Of a stretch of 64,000 bases of DNA, positions 51,743-63,021 are shown in pieces. Positions within the stretch are counted from its first letter, which is position 1; each line of letters starts with the position of its first letter. This DNA comes from Polymyxa betae (Eukaryota > Endomyxa > Phytomyxea > Plasmodiophorida > Plasmodiophoridae), in contig RBZT01000673.1 of the NCBI GenBank assembly GCA_003693705.1, positions 126,876 through 190,875 of the forward strand, read 5' to 3'. Made by a program: the position numbers and the translations under genes. Under the pieces are notes generated by a model that saw only the letters and a list, made by a program, of their open reading frames with translations, was not told the DNA's origin and did not search any database.

Positions 51743-52535
51743 TTATTGTTGATGCTGAATATTGAAGGACGGCCAGTCTGCTTTTGGGTATTCCCGCTTG
51801 AGGATTTCTTCAGGCTGTTCGTCGAGCATTCTGAAACAAGAGGTAAGCCGACGATCGCCCAGAGATAGCATGAGTATTACCGCTCATATTCTTGTGTCAT
51901 AAACAAGTTCTTTTTGCAGTCGACTTTATCTATAAACAAGCGACCGTCTAGGTGATCGATCTCGTGTTGAACAGTCCTGGCATTAATCCCATGCAAGACA
52001 GTGCTTTGTGGCTGAGAATCGGCATCGAGATAATCAACCGATAAGGAATGCCATCGAGGAACCAGTCCCGTTAATCCTAAACAGATATAATCCCAGACAG
52101 CTACTGATTTCAAAATACGAGCACACCTGGAATACTGAGACATTGCTCCCAGTCGTTAATGATATCATTACAATGCGATTTGATGACCGGGTTGATCATA
52201 ACTATAGGAGGCAGGAATTCATCGAGCTCTTCTGAATCCGAATTGTCGACGTATGGGCAATACAGGAACATTCGAAAGCTACGCTGAACCTGGGGAGCAG
52301 CAAGCCCGATTCCATTCAAGGTTTCGTCGGATAACATCGACTGCATTTCTTTGATTAAATTTTGAAATTCCGGTTTGGATATCGCACTGCGCTCGACAGC
52401 TAGAGCTTGACGACGAAGAACTACCGACGTGGTCAGCAACGGAAACCGCATTGTAGAGCAACTCTGACCTGGATTGCCTAAATAGCATAGGCGTAGGAAA
52501 GACTTGGCAATCTGGCCGACCATTGGCGGTCCCAT
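51743..52535 (-). CDS. peptide deformylase, probably mitochondrial
   Basis: Removes the N-formyl group from nascent organellar proteins. All three metal-site motifs are present: GIGLAAPQ, EQCLSIPG (usual EGCLS; Gln replaces Gly) and HEIDHLDG. Start ATG 52533-52535 gives a basic, Ser/Leu-rich leader (MGPPMVGQIAKSFLRL) that may be a mitochondrial presequence. Two introns are placed, one after CLSIPGV and one (about 51833-51882) after QEYER, joining to MLDEQPEEILKREYP and TAA 51743-51745. The exact start of the first exon is uncertain. Confidence 0.88.
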
Positions 52536-53104
52536 TATGGCAAAAGACAAGTCGGAAACGATCGAGATTGCAGTTGAAAACTGCTTTTCGTCAGAAGTAC
52601 GCAATTGTTGGCAGAGTCATAATCCTGTAATTCAAGGGATCGGGAATTTGTGATTCATGACATGGAAGGGATCACCGCTGCACCAGGAATCGGCGAAATT
52701 GTCCACTAATACTATATGACCAGTTTTTGAATCAGTAATGATCGAAGACGTCAACGGAATGTATGTTTCTTTATTAGAACAGTTTAAATGCAAATACGGA
52801 GCACATGTGGGCAAGCTTCGCCAGGACCCTCCCACGTGTCATAATAGGATTCTATCTGATCAATTTGTAAAATGCACCACCATCTGCGACGTATTCGTCC
52901 GGCTGCATCTAGTACTCTAGGACCTTGCTCCGTCCTCTTTTTTAATACCATATTGGCTGGAGCAGATTTTGAACTCTATGTTGAGTAGTTGTCTGGAACC
53001 AGAATTCGTCCCATCATGCCACCTGGACGTCAAACCGGACAACAGGCAGAAAGCTGCAGCTGGATTGGGTAGGAGTCGGGCCATGATGTATGTTTGGCAA
53101 CTGC
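52536..53104. other. unresolved region, possible 5' exons of the chalcone-isomerase-like gene
   Basis: Contains short open pieces on the plus strand, notably a basic leader-like MHHHLRRIRPAASSTLG at 52872, which could be a mitochondrial presequence exon. A complete join to the gene downstream could not be found. Confidence 0.3.
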
Positions 53105-53490
53105 ATGCTTCCAACGCTTCGAGCCTATGCGATTGGTCTCTATCTCCATCCCGATGTCAAGAGAAGAAAATCGTTGACGGGGCTGTATTCAAGCAATGAT
53201 ACGAAACGTGTTTGTCAATTCTGCATAGACATGTTAGCGCAGATCATTTCGCTGGAGGTTTCTGATTTATAAGAAAACATTTGAATGTTCCAGATTCTGA
53301 TGAATCAGAATCCGATCTGAAAGAGCTCGTTGCCACCTTCCAACGTCAAGGATTGGTTCAATATTGGGATAAACTCGGTTTCGTTTGGAACACCGATCGA
53401 TCATTACTGGTTTACAAAAACGAAATGATGTTATTCAACTCGAACTCATCAACCGTAAGCCAAGCTGCGCTTCAGAATTACATCGGCTAA
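53105..53490 (+). CDS. probable chalcone-isomerase-like protein (AIM18/AIM46 type), 5' incomplete
   Basis: Exons read TLRAYAIGLYLHPDVKRRKS (53105-53207), an optional 15-nt exon (53243-53257), and a last exon from 53294 with DLKELVATFQRQG, DKLGFVWNTDRSLLVY and VSQAALQNYIG then TAA. The YAIGLYL strand, an amphipathic helix, and the final small-residue-plus-YxG end resemble the mitochondrial chalcone-flavanone-isomerase-like domain of fungal AIM18/46. The optional exon is in frame whether included or skipped. The 5' exons are not resolved, so the call is tentative. Confidence 0.4.
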
Positions 53491-53755
53491 GACCCGATGT
53501 CGTCCATTGCCAGAGATAACTTTCGTAGGCTCTTGAACAGTATCGCTTTAGAGCAATCGTAATGCTTCACAGAAGTATAACAAGGTATCATTATCATCTT
53601 CATTCTCAGATTTTGTCAATCCTTGCACATTGTAAAGAAGTCTACTGGTTATCCTGGATAGAACGATCGATGGTACGTAATTACTGGATAAGGTCGAGTT
53701 TATGGAGAGAGTTACTGAACCATTGCCATGTATTTTAGCCCTATGAGTTACTGAA

Positions 53756-56700
53756 ATGAATTTTAGCCCTATCTTCTACATTGTTGTCGTTCTTTGCATT
53801 GACAAATGTAAAGCTTATTTACCATGCCAGTCATGCACAGTGTCAGGGCCAAAGACGTCTTCGCGTTTAATTGGTTACTACTATAGAACCAAGGTCGATG
53901 CTCTTCCAATTGAGTCGATCGATGCTGGATCGTTGACGCACCTGGTTTGGAATGGATTCACCGTCGCGAATGGCCGTTGCGAGATTTCTAATCTGAATAC
54001 TGATTTACAACAAACGTATGGCTCGAATTCGCTGGGTATTGATGTTGATGCCGCATATCATGGTCAACTATATCAGCTTCGCTTACTAAAGCTCAAATAT
54101 CCTCACTTAAGCTTGCTCGTCACGATCCCTGGAATTTTTCAGACTACCGGTGTTTCCAGTCTAAATACAAGAGCCTCCTTGGTATCCTCATGTGCTGCTT
54201 TGGCTCGGCAGTACCTTTTCGATGGCGTCGAATTCGATTGGGGTAAGCCAGAATTGAGGCCTCGCCATCACTGATTGTATACCCAGTCATCACCACCGAC
54301 GGCGATAAGTTCGAGTTTGCTCAACTGTTGTCGGCCTTCAAGCAAGCAAACGCAAACCTGACTGTCGTCTCTCAGATCAGGGGCCCTTTAGCGACTATGT
54401 ATTCACGTTATGATTTCACTACCATCTCTGCCAGTGTCGACTGGGTCCATTTCTCTGCATTTAATTTATGGGAGTCAAGTCTAAGACCAGGTTAGTGGAG
54501 TCCAGTCGGTGATGTTACCCCGCATTAAATAACCAATTGTAGGTCATCACTCGCCTCTCTACTGGTCTCCTTACTCTCCAGTATACGACTCGGTTGACTC
54601 CTGGGTCCGGTATTTGCTAAAGAATGGAGTTCCACCTTGTAAGATTGTGCTGGGACTATCGTTGTCGGGGCCCGCCTGGTCGTTGACGGATTCGGTTTCA
54701 CCGACCAGCCCAGATGCCATCTTGGCGATATTCAATCAAAGCAGGGCCATGGTTTACAGTGGCAGGTTTGCCGGCGGTTACCGGCTCCGTTTTAGAGACG
54801 TTAGCCATTCCTTCAGCTTGGTTTTTGATGCCGCTTGTCAGACCTCAGGCTACCTGAGTTCTCAAACGTTTGCATCTGTGGAGGGGATTCAAGCCATGCA
54901 AATTAAGGCCAGATATGCATCGCATCAGAATTTGGGCGGCATCTATTTGCATGATCTCAGTGCTGATATCCCTTCAAACGGAATTGTTCAGGCGGTTCGG
55001 TCAGCGCTTGTTCCGCTGACGCCATGCAAGAATTTGATCGCAAACACTCAATCATTGTCAACGCCTACGAATTCAGTTAAAAGCTCTACTGCCACGATTA
55101 ATACCAAAGTTGTCACTTATCTTACTATGAACAATATCGATCATGTTGAGGGAAATCAGTTCACTCATGCTATTTACGACCAGTTGAATTGGACCAGTAT
55201 CTCGATGGATACGCGATCGTCCATGATCGATCTTAACCTTCGCCGCATTGCTACGTTCAGAAAAAAATACCCCCAAGTCTGTTTATTGCTACAAGTTGGC
55301 AACAACATCGAGTTTTCCAAAGTCGTTGGGAATAATGCAACGAGGATGGCTCTTGTATCAGCCATTATCGCCAACGTCAACTATTTTGAATTCAATGGCG
55401 TATCTGTAAACTGGGGTATGAAGTGCAAATGCTGCTTAAGGATTATTAACGGGGTTTGTAGATGATACGTCCGGACAGATTAGCAACAAGTTTCACCTTG
55501 CTACGTTTATGTCTCAGCTGCAGTTGCGGCTGAGCTCAGATTCTGCTTTAACAATGGAACTGAAATTCCGGACAGAATCGTTCGATGTCCGTTATAACTT
55601 GACTCTCGTCGATTCTTTCGTCGATTGGTATCATGTACGACCTTTTGATTTCGGGTTTGTTGGATAGAGATTCTTGTGATCAAGTCTGAATCCGATTTAG
55701 ATTGCAGGTAGCAGTTCCGTTCACATTCTCTTCGTGGTATTTGCCTGACACTGGCGCTAATTTCTTTGACAAAGTTTTGGTGCTATCGGCTTTAAACAGG
55801 ATACTAATTGAACCCATTTTACCATCCAAAATTGTTTTGGTCCTGCCAATGTTCGGGCTTCAGCTAATTTCCACGTACATGGACACATGGATGTATCTCG
55901 CTTGGTATTATCCAGCCATACTACAATCGTCCGTAATTCCTAGTGCAAACGTCATCAAGGCAGCAAATACGGCCGGTTGGGTCCAGTTAGCTGATCCAGT
56001 CCCTAATGTTACTTTGCTTTATCAACAATCTTTGGCACAAATGATTCTCTACGATGGCATTGGAAACATCATCACCAAAGTCGATCAGGCCAAGACTTGG
56101 GGTTTAGCGGGAGTTGGGTTTTATGACGTGTCGACTAATGATGCTCGAGTAGCAACTGCAATAGCAAGGTTACCAAAAAACGACATAACCCCCATATCAT
56201 CATCACCTCGACCTGTTCTGACGTCCGCAACATCTGTTCAACCGAGCTTTTCGTCTCAAGACTCGTTAATGCCCCTTGGCGTCTGTAATCAAATTTCTAT
56301 CAGCAAATTAGTGCAATGGAATATCGCGGATTTTCCGATCATGCTCCAATCAGTTATCCCAGACCCAAGTGTTCTACTTACATCTGGTTGGACTTCACCG
56401 AAACTTGATCTCTCGTCTGCTTCTTTCGTATTAAACTCTCCCGCTGACCTTGATCTGGTTTTATCATCACGATCGCTAAAGGAAAACTATGCTGGTCAAC
56501 GACTATTCTTCTTTCTAAACCTTTCGTGCTCTGATCCTAACCATTCCAGACCTACTAATGTTATCATTCCAACGTCGTTGGCAATTCCGCCTCGCACACC
56601 AACCCCTGAAGGTTTGACAATCACACCAAATACTGGCGAAGCGCTTCTCACTGTTTTCAATCTTGAAGTAAGTGGCGATTATCATCAATCGGCATGCGCG

Positions 56701-58966
56701 CGATACTTTGTTTATCTCGGCAACGCTCAGGTCCCACTTGGTGATGGGAACTGCATTCCGACATTTTTCTCTCTCAAAACCGTGTTACCAGCTTCAGATA
56801 ATAGTTCGGTTGTTATAGTCGCTGTCGAAGTTGTTGATAATGGCGTTGTTTCGGAAGGACTGGCGAATGTCACTGTTCAGATTTCAGCTCCGGAAATTTC
56901 TTTAAATTACATCGAAGACATATTTACACCCAACTCTAGAATACCTTTTTGCGATCACGTTTTGTCCACAGTATCCATAATCAGCCGTCTTTCAGTCAAC
57001 ACAACAACGGTACGAGCAAGAATAATGGAGATGATAAAAACGCAGTATCTTGAAGCACCTGCATGCCCACCGGCTAGTTATCAAGATCTTGCTTTTATAA
57101 CTGTCACATCAGAGCTCTTGAAGGTAATCATGTTTGTCATCTGCTTCAGCTCGACTTATTAATCTGTAGGATCCGACTGATCTCAATAATGGTATCGCCC
57201 AGGATGCATTAGATGTGATCAACAAGGCGATGAATAAGACTGATGTCATGCAGCATCGTCTTTTGCGGGAAAGAATTGCTATTTTATTATCGTCCTTGTT
57301 GTTATCTAAAGCGTCAAGTGGGACTTTATCTTACATGCAGTCGATTCGAAACATTATCGATCGCTTGGCAGTGAGCGGTCTCAGTAATTTAGCGGGTGGG
57401 GAACGCGATTCGTGTCGTCGCTCAATTAGCACCGATGCTTTCAATATCCAAACATACAAGCTACATGCACTTGGTCTAAATTCTGCTCCTTCGTGCTCTG
57501 TTACGCTGCCTCTGGATTTAGTTACCCGATATCGAGGCAGAACAGTTGGTGTAGTCTCAACAATTTATCAGCTTGTTTCGGGGTTACCGTCTACGACCAA
57601 TCTCGTCCATTCTGTTAATGTATATATCGATAACAGTGGACCGGCTACCATTCAGAATGCAAGCTCGCCATTTAAAATCAATATGGGATTAATGCCGTCG
57701 TCTGGCGTTCGTTTGGAGTGTGGCTGGATTCTGCCCAATGGGCGCGATATATCGAAGACAGGATGTGAAACCCAAATCGCTGAAAATCGTATCGTTACAT
57801 GTAACTGCTATCATCTAACCGATTTCGTTTTGATAATCACTGAAAGTGAGAGTATTACTTTCGTTAGCTCCAATACCAAAGATGTGCAATCCTGGGCGTT
57901 TTCACTGGCGAATCTATTTAATCTCGCTCTTTCGGTTGTTTCTTTATTTTTAGGATGTTTCGGAAAGTACGTCATAACAAATGCCGAATCATATAAGACT
58001 TTCTCGATTATGGCAATCCTTATTGTGGTAAAGTGTGTCGCTCGAGCTGCATTCTATGGTACGATACTGTTTGGAGGTATCAGACCCAATGGCGACCTCT
58101 TTCTTGCTAGATTGATGTTTGGCACAATCACCCAATTCTCACAATTTATGATTTTCGGTTATCTGCTATGCCTCCTCATTATCATTCTATCATCTATCGT
58201 AACAATGAACGAGAAACCCCTGGCGCTTCGTAATTTCCTCTTCTTATTTCAGTCTGTCATCAAGGTTCTTATTGTAACATCGCTTGGGGTTCCTGCATTA
58301 CTGATTTACGGGTCGGTTCGTTTTGACAGCCAAGGAATGTTTTTTGCCGCATCTGCTTACATTCTTATATTAAATATACTACTGACTTTATCTATTCCTG
58401 CCACCGGAATCATCATCGCGCGATATCTGGTAAATCATTCACACAAGAGAGTTATTTCAAACAACTTTGCTATTAAGAGGTCTGGTATTCAGTCACTTTG
58501 TCGAATGGAAGCATTAAACGAAAAAATTAGGTATTTAAAACTGGCGAAGTTTATGCGAATAATTACAATTGCGATGGGCATCTGTTTATCATTACAGGCA
58601 GGACTCTGGACATGGTCAATTGTTGGTTTAGAATCATATAATAAGAACACTAACGGCAGTCTGGCCTTCGTTGTTTTGGATACGGTTGCTACTTGTCTTG
58701 TTCTGACCTATCAATGTAATGTGGCCTGGACACAATACTGCAAAAAGAAACGAGAAGAGTCTCTTATCGAGAAGAACGTCGCTGCTCACTTCCGTGATGA
58801 CGCCGTTCGTGTTGTCAACGAGCAGTTCGTATACGTGGAATCAAAGCGAATCAAGGAACCCTCTGTTTGGGACAATGTCTTTGATGAGTTTGCTAATGGA
58901 CTTGGTTCTAAACATATGTCGTTCGATAATGATTATTCAAGCGATGATGGCAGTAGGCCTTGGTGA
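53756..58966 (+). CDS. GH18-like tandem ectodomain fused to GPS stalk and seven-transmembrane domain (adhesion-GPCR architecture)
   Basis: Six exons (53756-54242, 54287-54490, 54543-55415, 55462-55654, 55701-57123, 57170-58966) sum to 4977 nt, 1658 residues. A signal peptide (IFYIVVVLCIDKCKA) precedes two chitinase-like GH18 modules with pseudo-active sites FDGVEFDWVITTDG and FNGVSVNWDDTSG; the catalytic Glu is Val and Asp. A beta-rich stalk of some 600 residues leads to a GPS motif: CGWILPNG, GCE, then CNCYHLTDFVLI, where cleavage in adhesion receptors falls between L and T (about 1276/1277). Seven hydrophobic helices follow (about 1300-1580), for example NLFNLALSVVSLFLGCF, FSQFMIFGYLLCLLIIIL and LAFVVLDTVATCLVLTY, then a 78-residue tail ending in acidic residues. 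It is likely a surface receptor that senses chitin or a related glycan; ligand and G protein are unknown. Confidence 0.87.
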
Positions 58967-59201
58967 AATCCAAGAGCATAGAATAATATAGAACATAGAG
59001 ATCATTAACTGTGATGTTTGGACTCCAATGTGATTCCTTTGAAGTGACTTAGTAGTCTGATGCGTTTGTAACGACTGATGTTTGAATTCTTGTGTACAGG
59101 TATAGTAAAAGGCAAGAAGAAAAAGCTCTTCTGATTCCGCATCCATGTATTTAGTTTGCGTTCGCAAAACGTTTGCGCTTCGCAGTCGCATCGCGTTCCG
59201 A
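58967..59201. other. short intergenic region
   Basis: Holds the 3' UTR of the GPCR-like gene and the promoter of the next gene. Confidence 0.35.
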
Positions 59202-60050
59202 ATGTCACAACGGTTTCTCCCTACTGCTGCTCGTAATGGCTGCAGATCGCTTTTATCATGGTCTGACCTAGGTTCGGTTGTCATATCTATACGATAGCAA
59301 AGCTGACGTCTACTAGCGACCATTTATCCCTACACGACACCATTGCGATTGTGTTCGGTGACGAAACAGAGATTTCCGTCTGCTTTCCTAATTAAATTCT
59401 GTCGTCCGCGTTCATCATCTGCCAATCCGAAGATCGTCCCTGATGGGCTTCGTCGGCGCTATGGAAAAGGATTCTGGGTTTATGCAGATTATAGAGCGGT
59501 TCAGTTAATGTTGAGCAAATGTAGAGAAACAGCATTGTAACAGTTTCATGCTAAGGGATTATTCAGATTTTGATACCAACCTTAAGACATCAGCTCTAGA
59601 GGTTCTCCAAAACGAACTTCAACTTGCATGTGAACGCTCACTAAAAAAGATTTATGTACATCCGGTTTTAAGAGCATCGGCCGATAATCAACCCCACGAT
59701 AATGCAGCATTCTATCTCGTTGCTAACGATATCAATGTGAAAAGTCTTCTATTATCAGATTATAGGTATTGTTCATCACCTTTTCACTAGTACATTTTTT
59801 ACGCTTAGATAGATTGAATGAAAACGTCCCGATATATTGCCTATTTCCTCTTGGGCTTCTACAAGCACAGTTAAGAACTCAGAACCAACATGAAACAGGT
59901 AAATGATGTATGAACTGCTTGATTACAAATGTATTGAAACAGCTTGAAGGCATATTCAAATCTGTAGTTGGAGTTTCAGCAGCAAAGCTTGCCATAGAAA
60001 TTCGAAGATTGATAGCGGCAGGAAAAAATGTGCATTTCATCAAACAATAA
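59202..60050 (+). CDS. YlxR (DUF448)-L7Ae fusion protein with mitochondrial-type leader
   Basis: Five exons (59202-59271, 59317-59520, 59567-59765, 59813-59898, 59980-60050) sum to 630 nt, 209 residues. The leader MSQRFLPTAARNGCRSLL lacks acidic residues, as mitochondrial presequences do. Then comes a DUF448/YlxR domain, LRLCSVTKQRFPSAFLIKF ... KIVPDGLRRRYGKGFWV, matching the bacterial RxCxVTxxxxPxxxLIRFV ... VVPDxxxxxxGRGxWV pattern. The second half, NAAFYLVANDINVKSLLL, ENVPIYCLFPLGLL and KLAIEIRRLIAAG, fits an L7Ae-type RNA-binding domain. The same fusion stands next to nusA-infB in alphaproteobacteria, where YlxR/YlxQ act around translation and RNA processing. A mitochondrial role and origin are inferred. 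Confidence 0.72.
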
Positions 60051-60321
60051 ATTCAACTGCAAACCTAGCACATCGTTTCAGGTTTCTCATGTATATTTTC
60101 ATCAACAAGGTCTTGGAGCTGGTTACACACTGATAAATTTGATGCCTGTTTCTGTAGGCAACTGAGCCAAGTGCAGCAAAGTGCATTCAGAGCAGTTACA
60201 AAACTGCGCTGTGATTTCCCAAATACGCAAACTGTGAATGCTGGAAAATGCGCGAAAGCAGCATTTTTGTAGCCCGTCCTGAGAATTCTGCTGCTATCGC
60301 CTGCCTGTGATTCACTCAAAC

Positions 60322-60772
60322 ATGAATAGGGATACTGCCAGTTTACAACGCCTGCTAAAGATTAAAACCAATGCTGTAGTGCGGCTTGGTAAGGAACTCA
60401 AATATTATATGAAGGAGCAGCAGGACTATGAATCCAAACTTATGCAGCTTCGTGAAGAACAGGCTGACGCATTACAAATCAAGAAAACAGTAAATGGCAT
60501 TACTGCTCGACATCGTTGGGTTAAATACTTTATTTACAGGAAGAGTTCGTCGAGGAAAGTTCGAACGCTGTTCGTGATACCCATTCGAGATTGTTTAAAA
60601 GTTTCGCCGACCTTCAAGGATTTGTCGTAAGCTGTCTCCATCCCTGTTGCAATGGTCGTTTCTCACTTTTTCTCAGCAAATTCACCAAATAGAAGAGGGA
60701 ATCGCCGGTACTGAAGAGCTTATCAAAGCTGAAATGACTATAGGCGAAACTTCCAACCTAATTTGCTCTTAA
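60322..60772 (+). CDS. TBCA: tubulin-binding cofactor A
   Basis: Three exons (60322-60489, 60540-60626, 60677-60772) sum to 351 nt, 116 residues, the usual size. The all-helical pattern matches the family: LQRLLKIKTNAVVRLGKEL, KEQQDYESKLMQLREEQAD, QIKKTEEFVEES, LFKSFADLQGFV and GIAGTEELIKAE. TBCA holds beta-tubulin after release from the chaperonin, on the way to heterodimer assembly in the cytosol. Confidence 0.85.
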
Positions 60773-61056
60773 TGTTGTCACATCATAATTTGAGATCCTG
60801 CTTCATTCTATTGATAAATATCAGAGCTTCTATATTATCTCTTCCTTATCAGAATGTAGTCTATCGCATCAACTTCTGGTTCTGGAAAAATCTGTACACT
60901 TAAGGTTTTGTAGCAAACATCACACCGTTGATTCCCGATTGCGGACGTCCTGTGCAGAAAGGGCGCCAAATTCGAGACTATCAGAGGGGTTGGCGGCTAC
61001 CTGACCATCCCTGAAGATATTTTCATTCCTGTAATTAATTTCAGTCATAACTCACA

Positions 61057-61491
61057 ATGATGAGCAAAGGCCATCCAAGACCAGCCGATTCTGACACAGA
61101 CGACCAGCAACATGCTCGTCGCGGACGGCCCAGAACACGACCGCCTTCTGGTTCGTCGCCACGCTCGACAATCAGGTCGCCCTCAAGATTTCGTCAAGCT
61201 TTGAAAGCGCCTCCTGCCGCTCCTAGGAAATCTCGCCCATATGCCTGTCGAATTGTCGATCTCGGACATTATACCAACAGAAGACTTGATTTTGGATCAG
61301 ACGACGAAAATGACAACAAGAACACAGAGAAATGCTCGCGCAGTCGACGACGAATCTCATTTGGCCAGATCTGTCGCGATCTTGCTGATATTATTGACGA
61401 CCAGGAGACTATTATTCCAAAAAAATTCGATTTATCCGGCAAAAATCGACGAGTAATGTTGATGCCGGTAATCAGAACCGAGGCAATTTAG
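61057..61491 (+). CDS. unknown basic protein
   Basis: A 144-residue intronless frame from a double ATG. Residues 1-65 are disordered and Arg/Pro/Ser rich (RRGRPRTRPPSGSSPRS). The rest is more ordered, with RRISFGQICRDLADIID and KKFDLSGKNRRVML. No domain recognised; the basic N-terminus suggests nucleic-acid or acidic-protein binding. Confidence 0.5.
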   Translation: MMSKGHPRPADSDTDDQQHARRGRPRTRPPSGSSPRSTIRSPSRFRQALKAPPAAPRKSRPYACRIVDLGHYTNRRLDFGSDDENDNKNTEKCSRSRRRISFGQICRDLADIIDDQETIIPKKFDLSGKNRRVMLMPVIRTEAI

Positions 61492-61521
61492 AGCCTCCTA
61501 GATTAGAAGATTAGTAGTATA

Positions 61522-62442
61522 TTATGTATAAAGCTGGGAAATGCCAGGATCTGCATCCGAATCTATAAACCAACAGACTGGTCGCATTGTATGGACCAGG
61601 CAAGCTGGTAATAGCTGTTCACCTTGCTCGCATTCCTTCTTTACGATTCTTGCTAAAATCTCACGCTTGCTTGAACCGCAAACAACGAACAGTCCACGAT
61701 ATGTTAGCTGAAAGCATCGCAATGTCATAGTTATTCGACAAGGCGGCGGCTTTGGACTAAATGAAAAACTTAGCCAACATCCTTGGCGGAGACAGATGTA
61801 AGTGACCTATCATTTACACCTTCAAAAAGAGGCCCATGACGAACCATTTCATGATTTCTATTCGGAAATAAAGAAGCAGTATGACCATCAGGGCCAACAC
61901 CAAGCAGAATCGTATCAATAAAAGCACAACCGTTCTGCCAGATGGCTGCCAAAAGATCAGCATAAAAACGACATCAAAATAAACATTTTTGATACGAGAT
62001 GATATGATTCGCTTCTCGTATTCTTCTGCAGCAGCTTCAGAGCCAGATCTCATAGCTTCTTCACTAATTGCGAAAATTTGCTCCCCAGGGATGTCAATGT
62101 GTGATAAAAAATGTTTCTTAAGCAAACCAAAATTGGATTCAGGATCCGAATGAGGAACGCATCGTTCATCAACGAATAGAACCCACCATTTTGAAAAGTC
62201 GCTTTCTCGCTTCACTAATTCAGGCCTAAATAAACTAAGAAACTGCGATAGATGCTAGAACGTAACTCGAAATTATACCCAATGAGAGCCGGGATCGAGC
62301 CACCAGAGAACCCAATCACAAAACGCTGCCTCAGTTCAATGGCTTGTTTAGCTTCATAGAAGACAAGATTGGCGACATGATCAGCGACCTGCTCTGTTGA
62401 CGACAAGACGTGGACTGTAGGTGGACATTGCTCTAGAGGCAT
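61522..62442 (-). CDS. 6-phosphogluconolactonase
   Basis: The second enzyme of the oxidative pentose phosphate pathway, hydrolysing 6-phosphogluconolactone in the cytosol. Start ATG 62440-62442 (MPLEQCPPTVHVLSS). Conserved parts: FVIGFSGGSIPALIG, WWVLFVDERCVPHSDPESNFGLL, DTILLGVGPDGHTASLFP, and near the end RGLFVVCGSSKREIL and VCWFIDSDA. At least three introns of about 45-60 nt split it. All family hallmarks are present. Confidence 0.92.
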
Positions 62443-63021
62443 TGTGAGATACAGTTAAGAGATATATCAATACAGTTATGAACATGTCCGCTTCAATCGA
62501 TTATATTCGAGAATCTCCAGAATCGATATAGATGGCCAATATCAATCTGTTTCAAATCTAATGATGGTATTGTTTCTTTATTCATAGTGAGTGGTATCTC
62601 AACACAAATTTGGAATTTTGAGTAGAGCTGCCTGGACATTCTATACAGTGCGCTGCCTCTGCATGACTGAAATTATATCTCGCGAGTAATCGCATTCTCA
62701 ATTCTGAAAGGCTTTCTGAGGTCATCTTACAATATTTGGCAGAAAAATCATGATCCTCTCATGACTCGCAATTCGTACGTCAATCTTGAATGACATTGGG
62801 CTATTTGCTGATGCTTGCAAATATCGAGAGTTTCGAAATAAGGTTGCAGCGGTACCGAAACTGGGCGGTCGGTGCCTGCATCTGGTGATGACAATAGTTT
62901 CAGGCGATGCGACGGCAAGATTCAGCTTCAACGGAAATTAAGGGAATCCGATAAATCATCATTACATAAGGGATGCTGTTGGCCATTTATGGATCCATCA
63001 TTCTATAATCGCTTGGATACA
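62443..63021. other. intergenic, divergent promoters
   Basis: Between 6-phosphogluconolactonase (-) and the expansin-like gene (+). A frame open from 62872 runs into the expansin gene in phase; it could be an N-terminal extension but would bury the signal peptide, so it is treated as leader. Confidence 0.35.
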
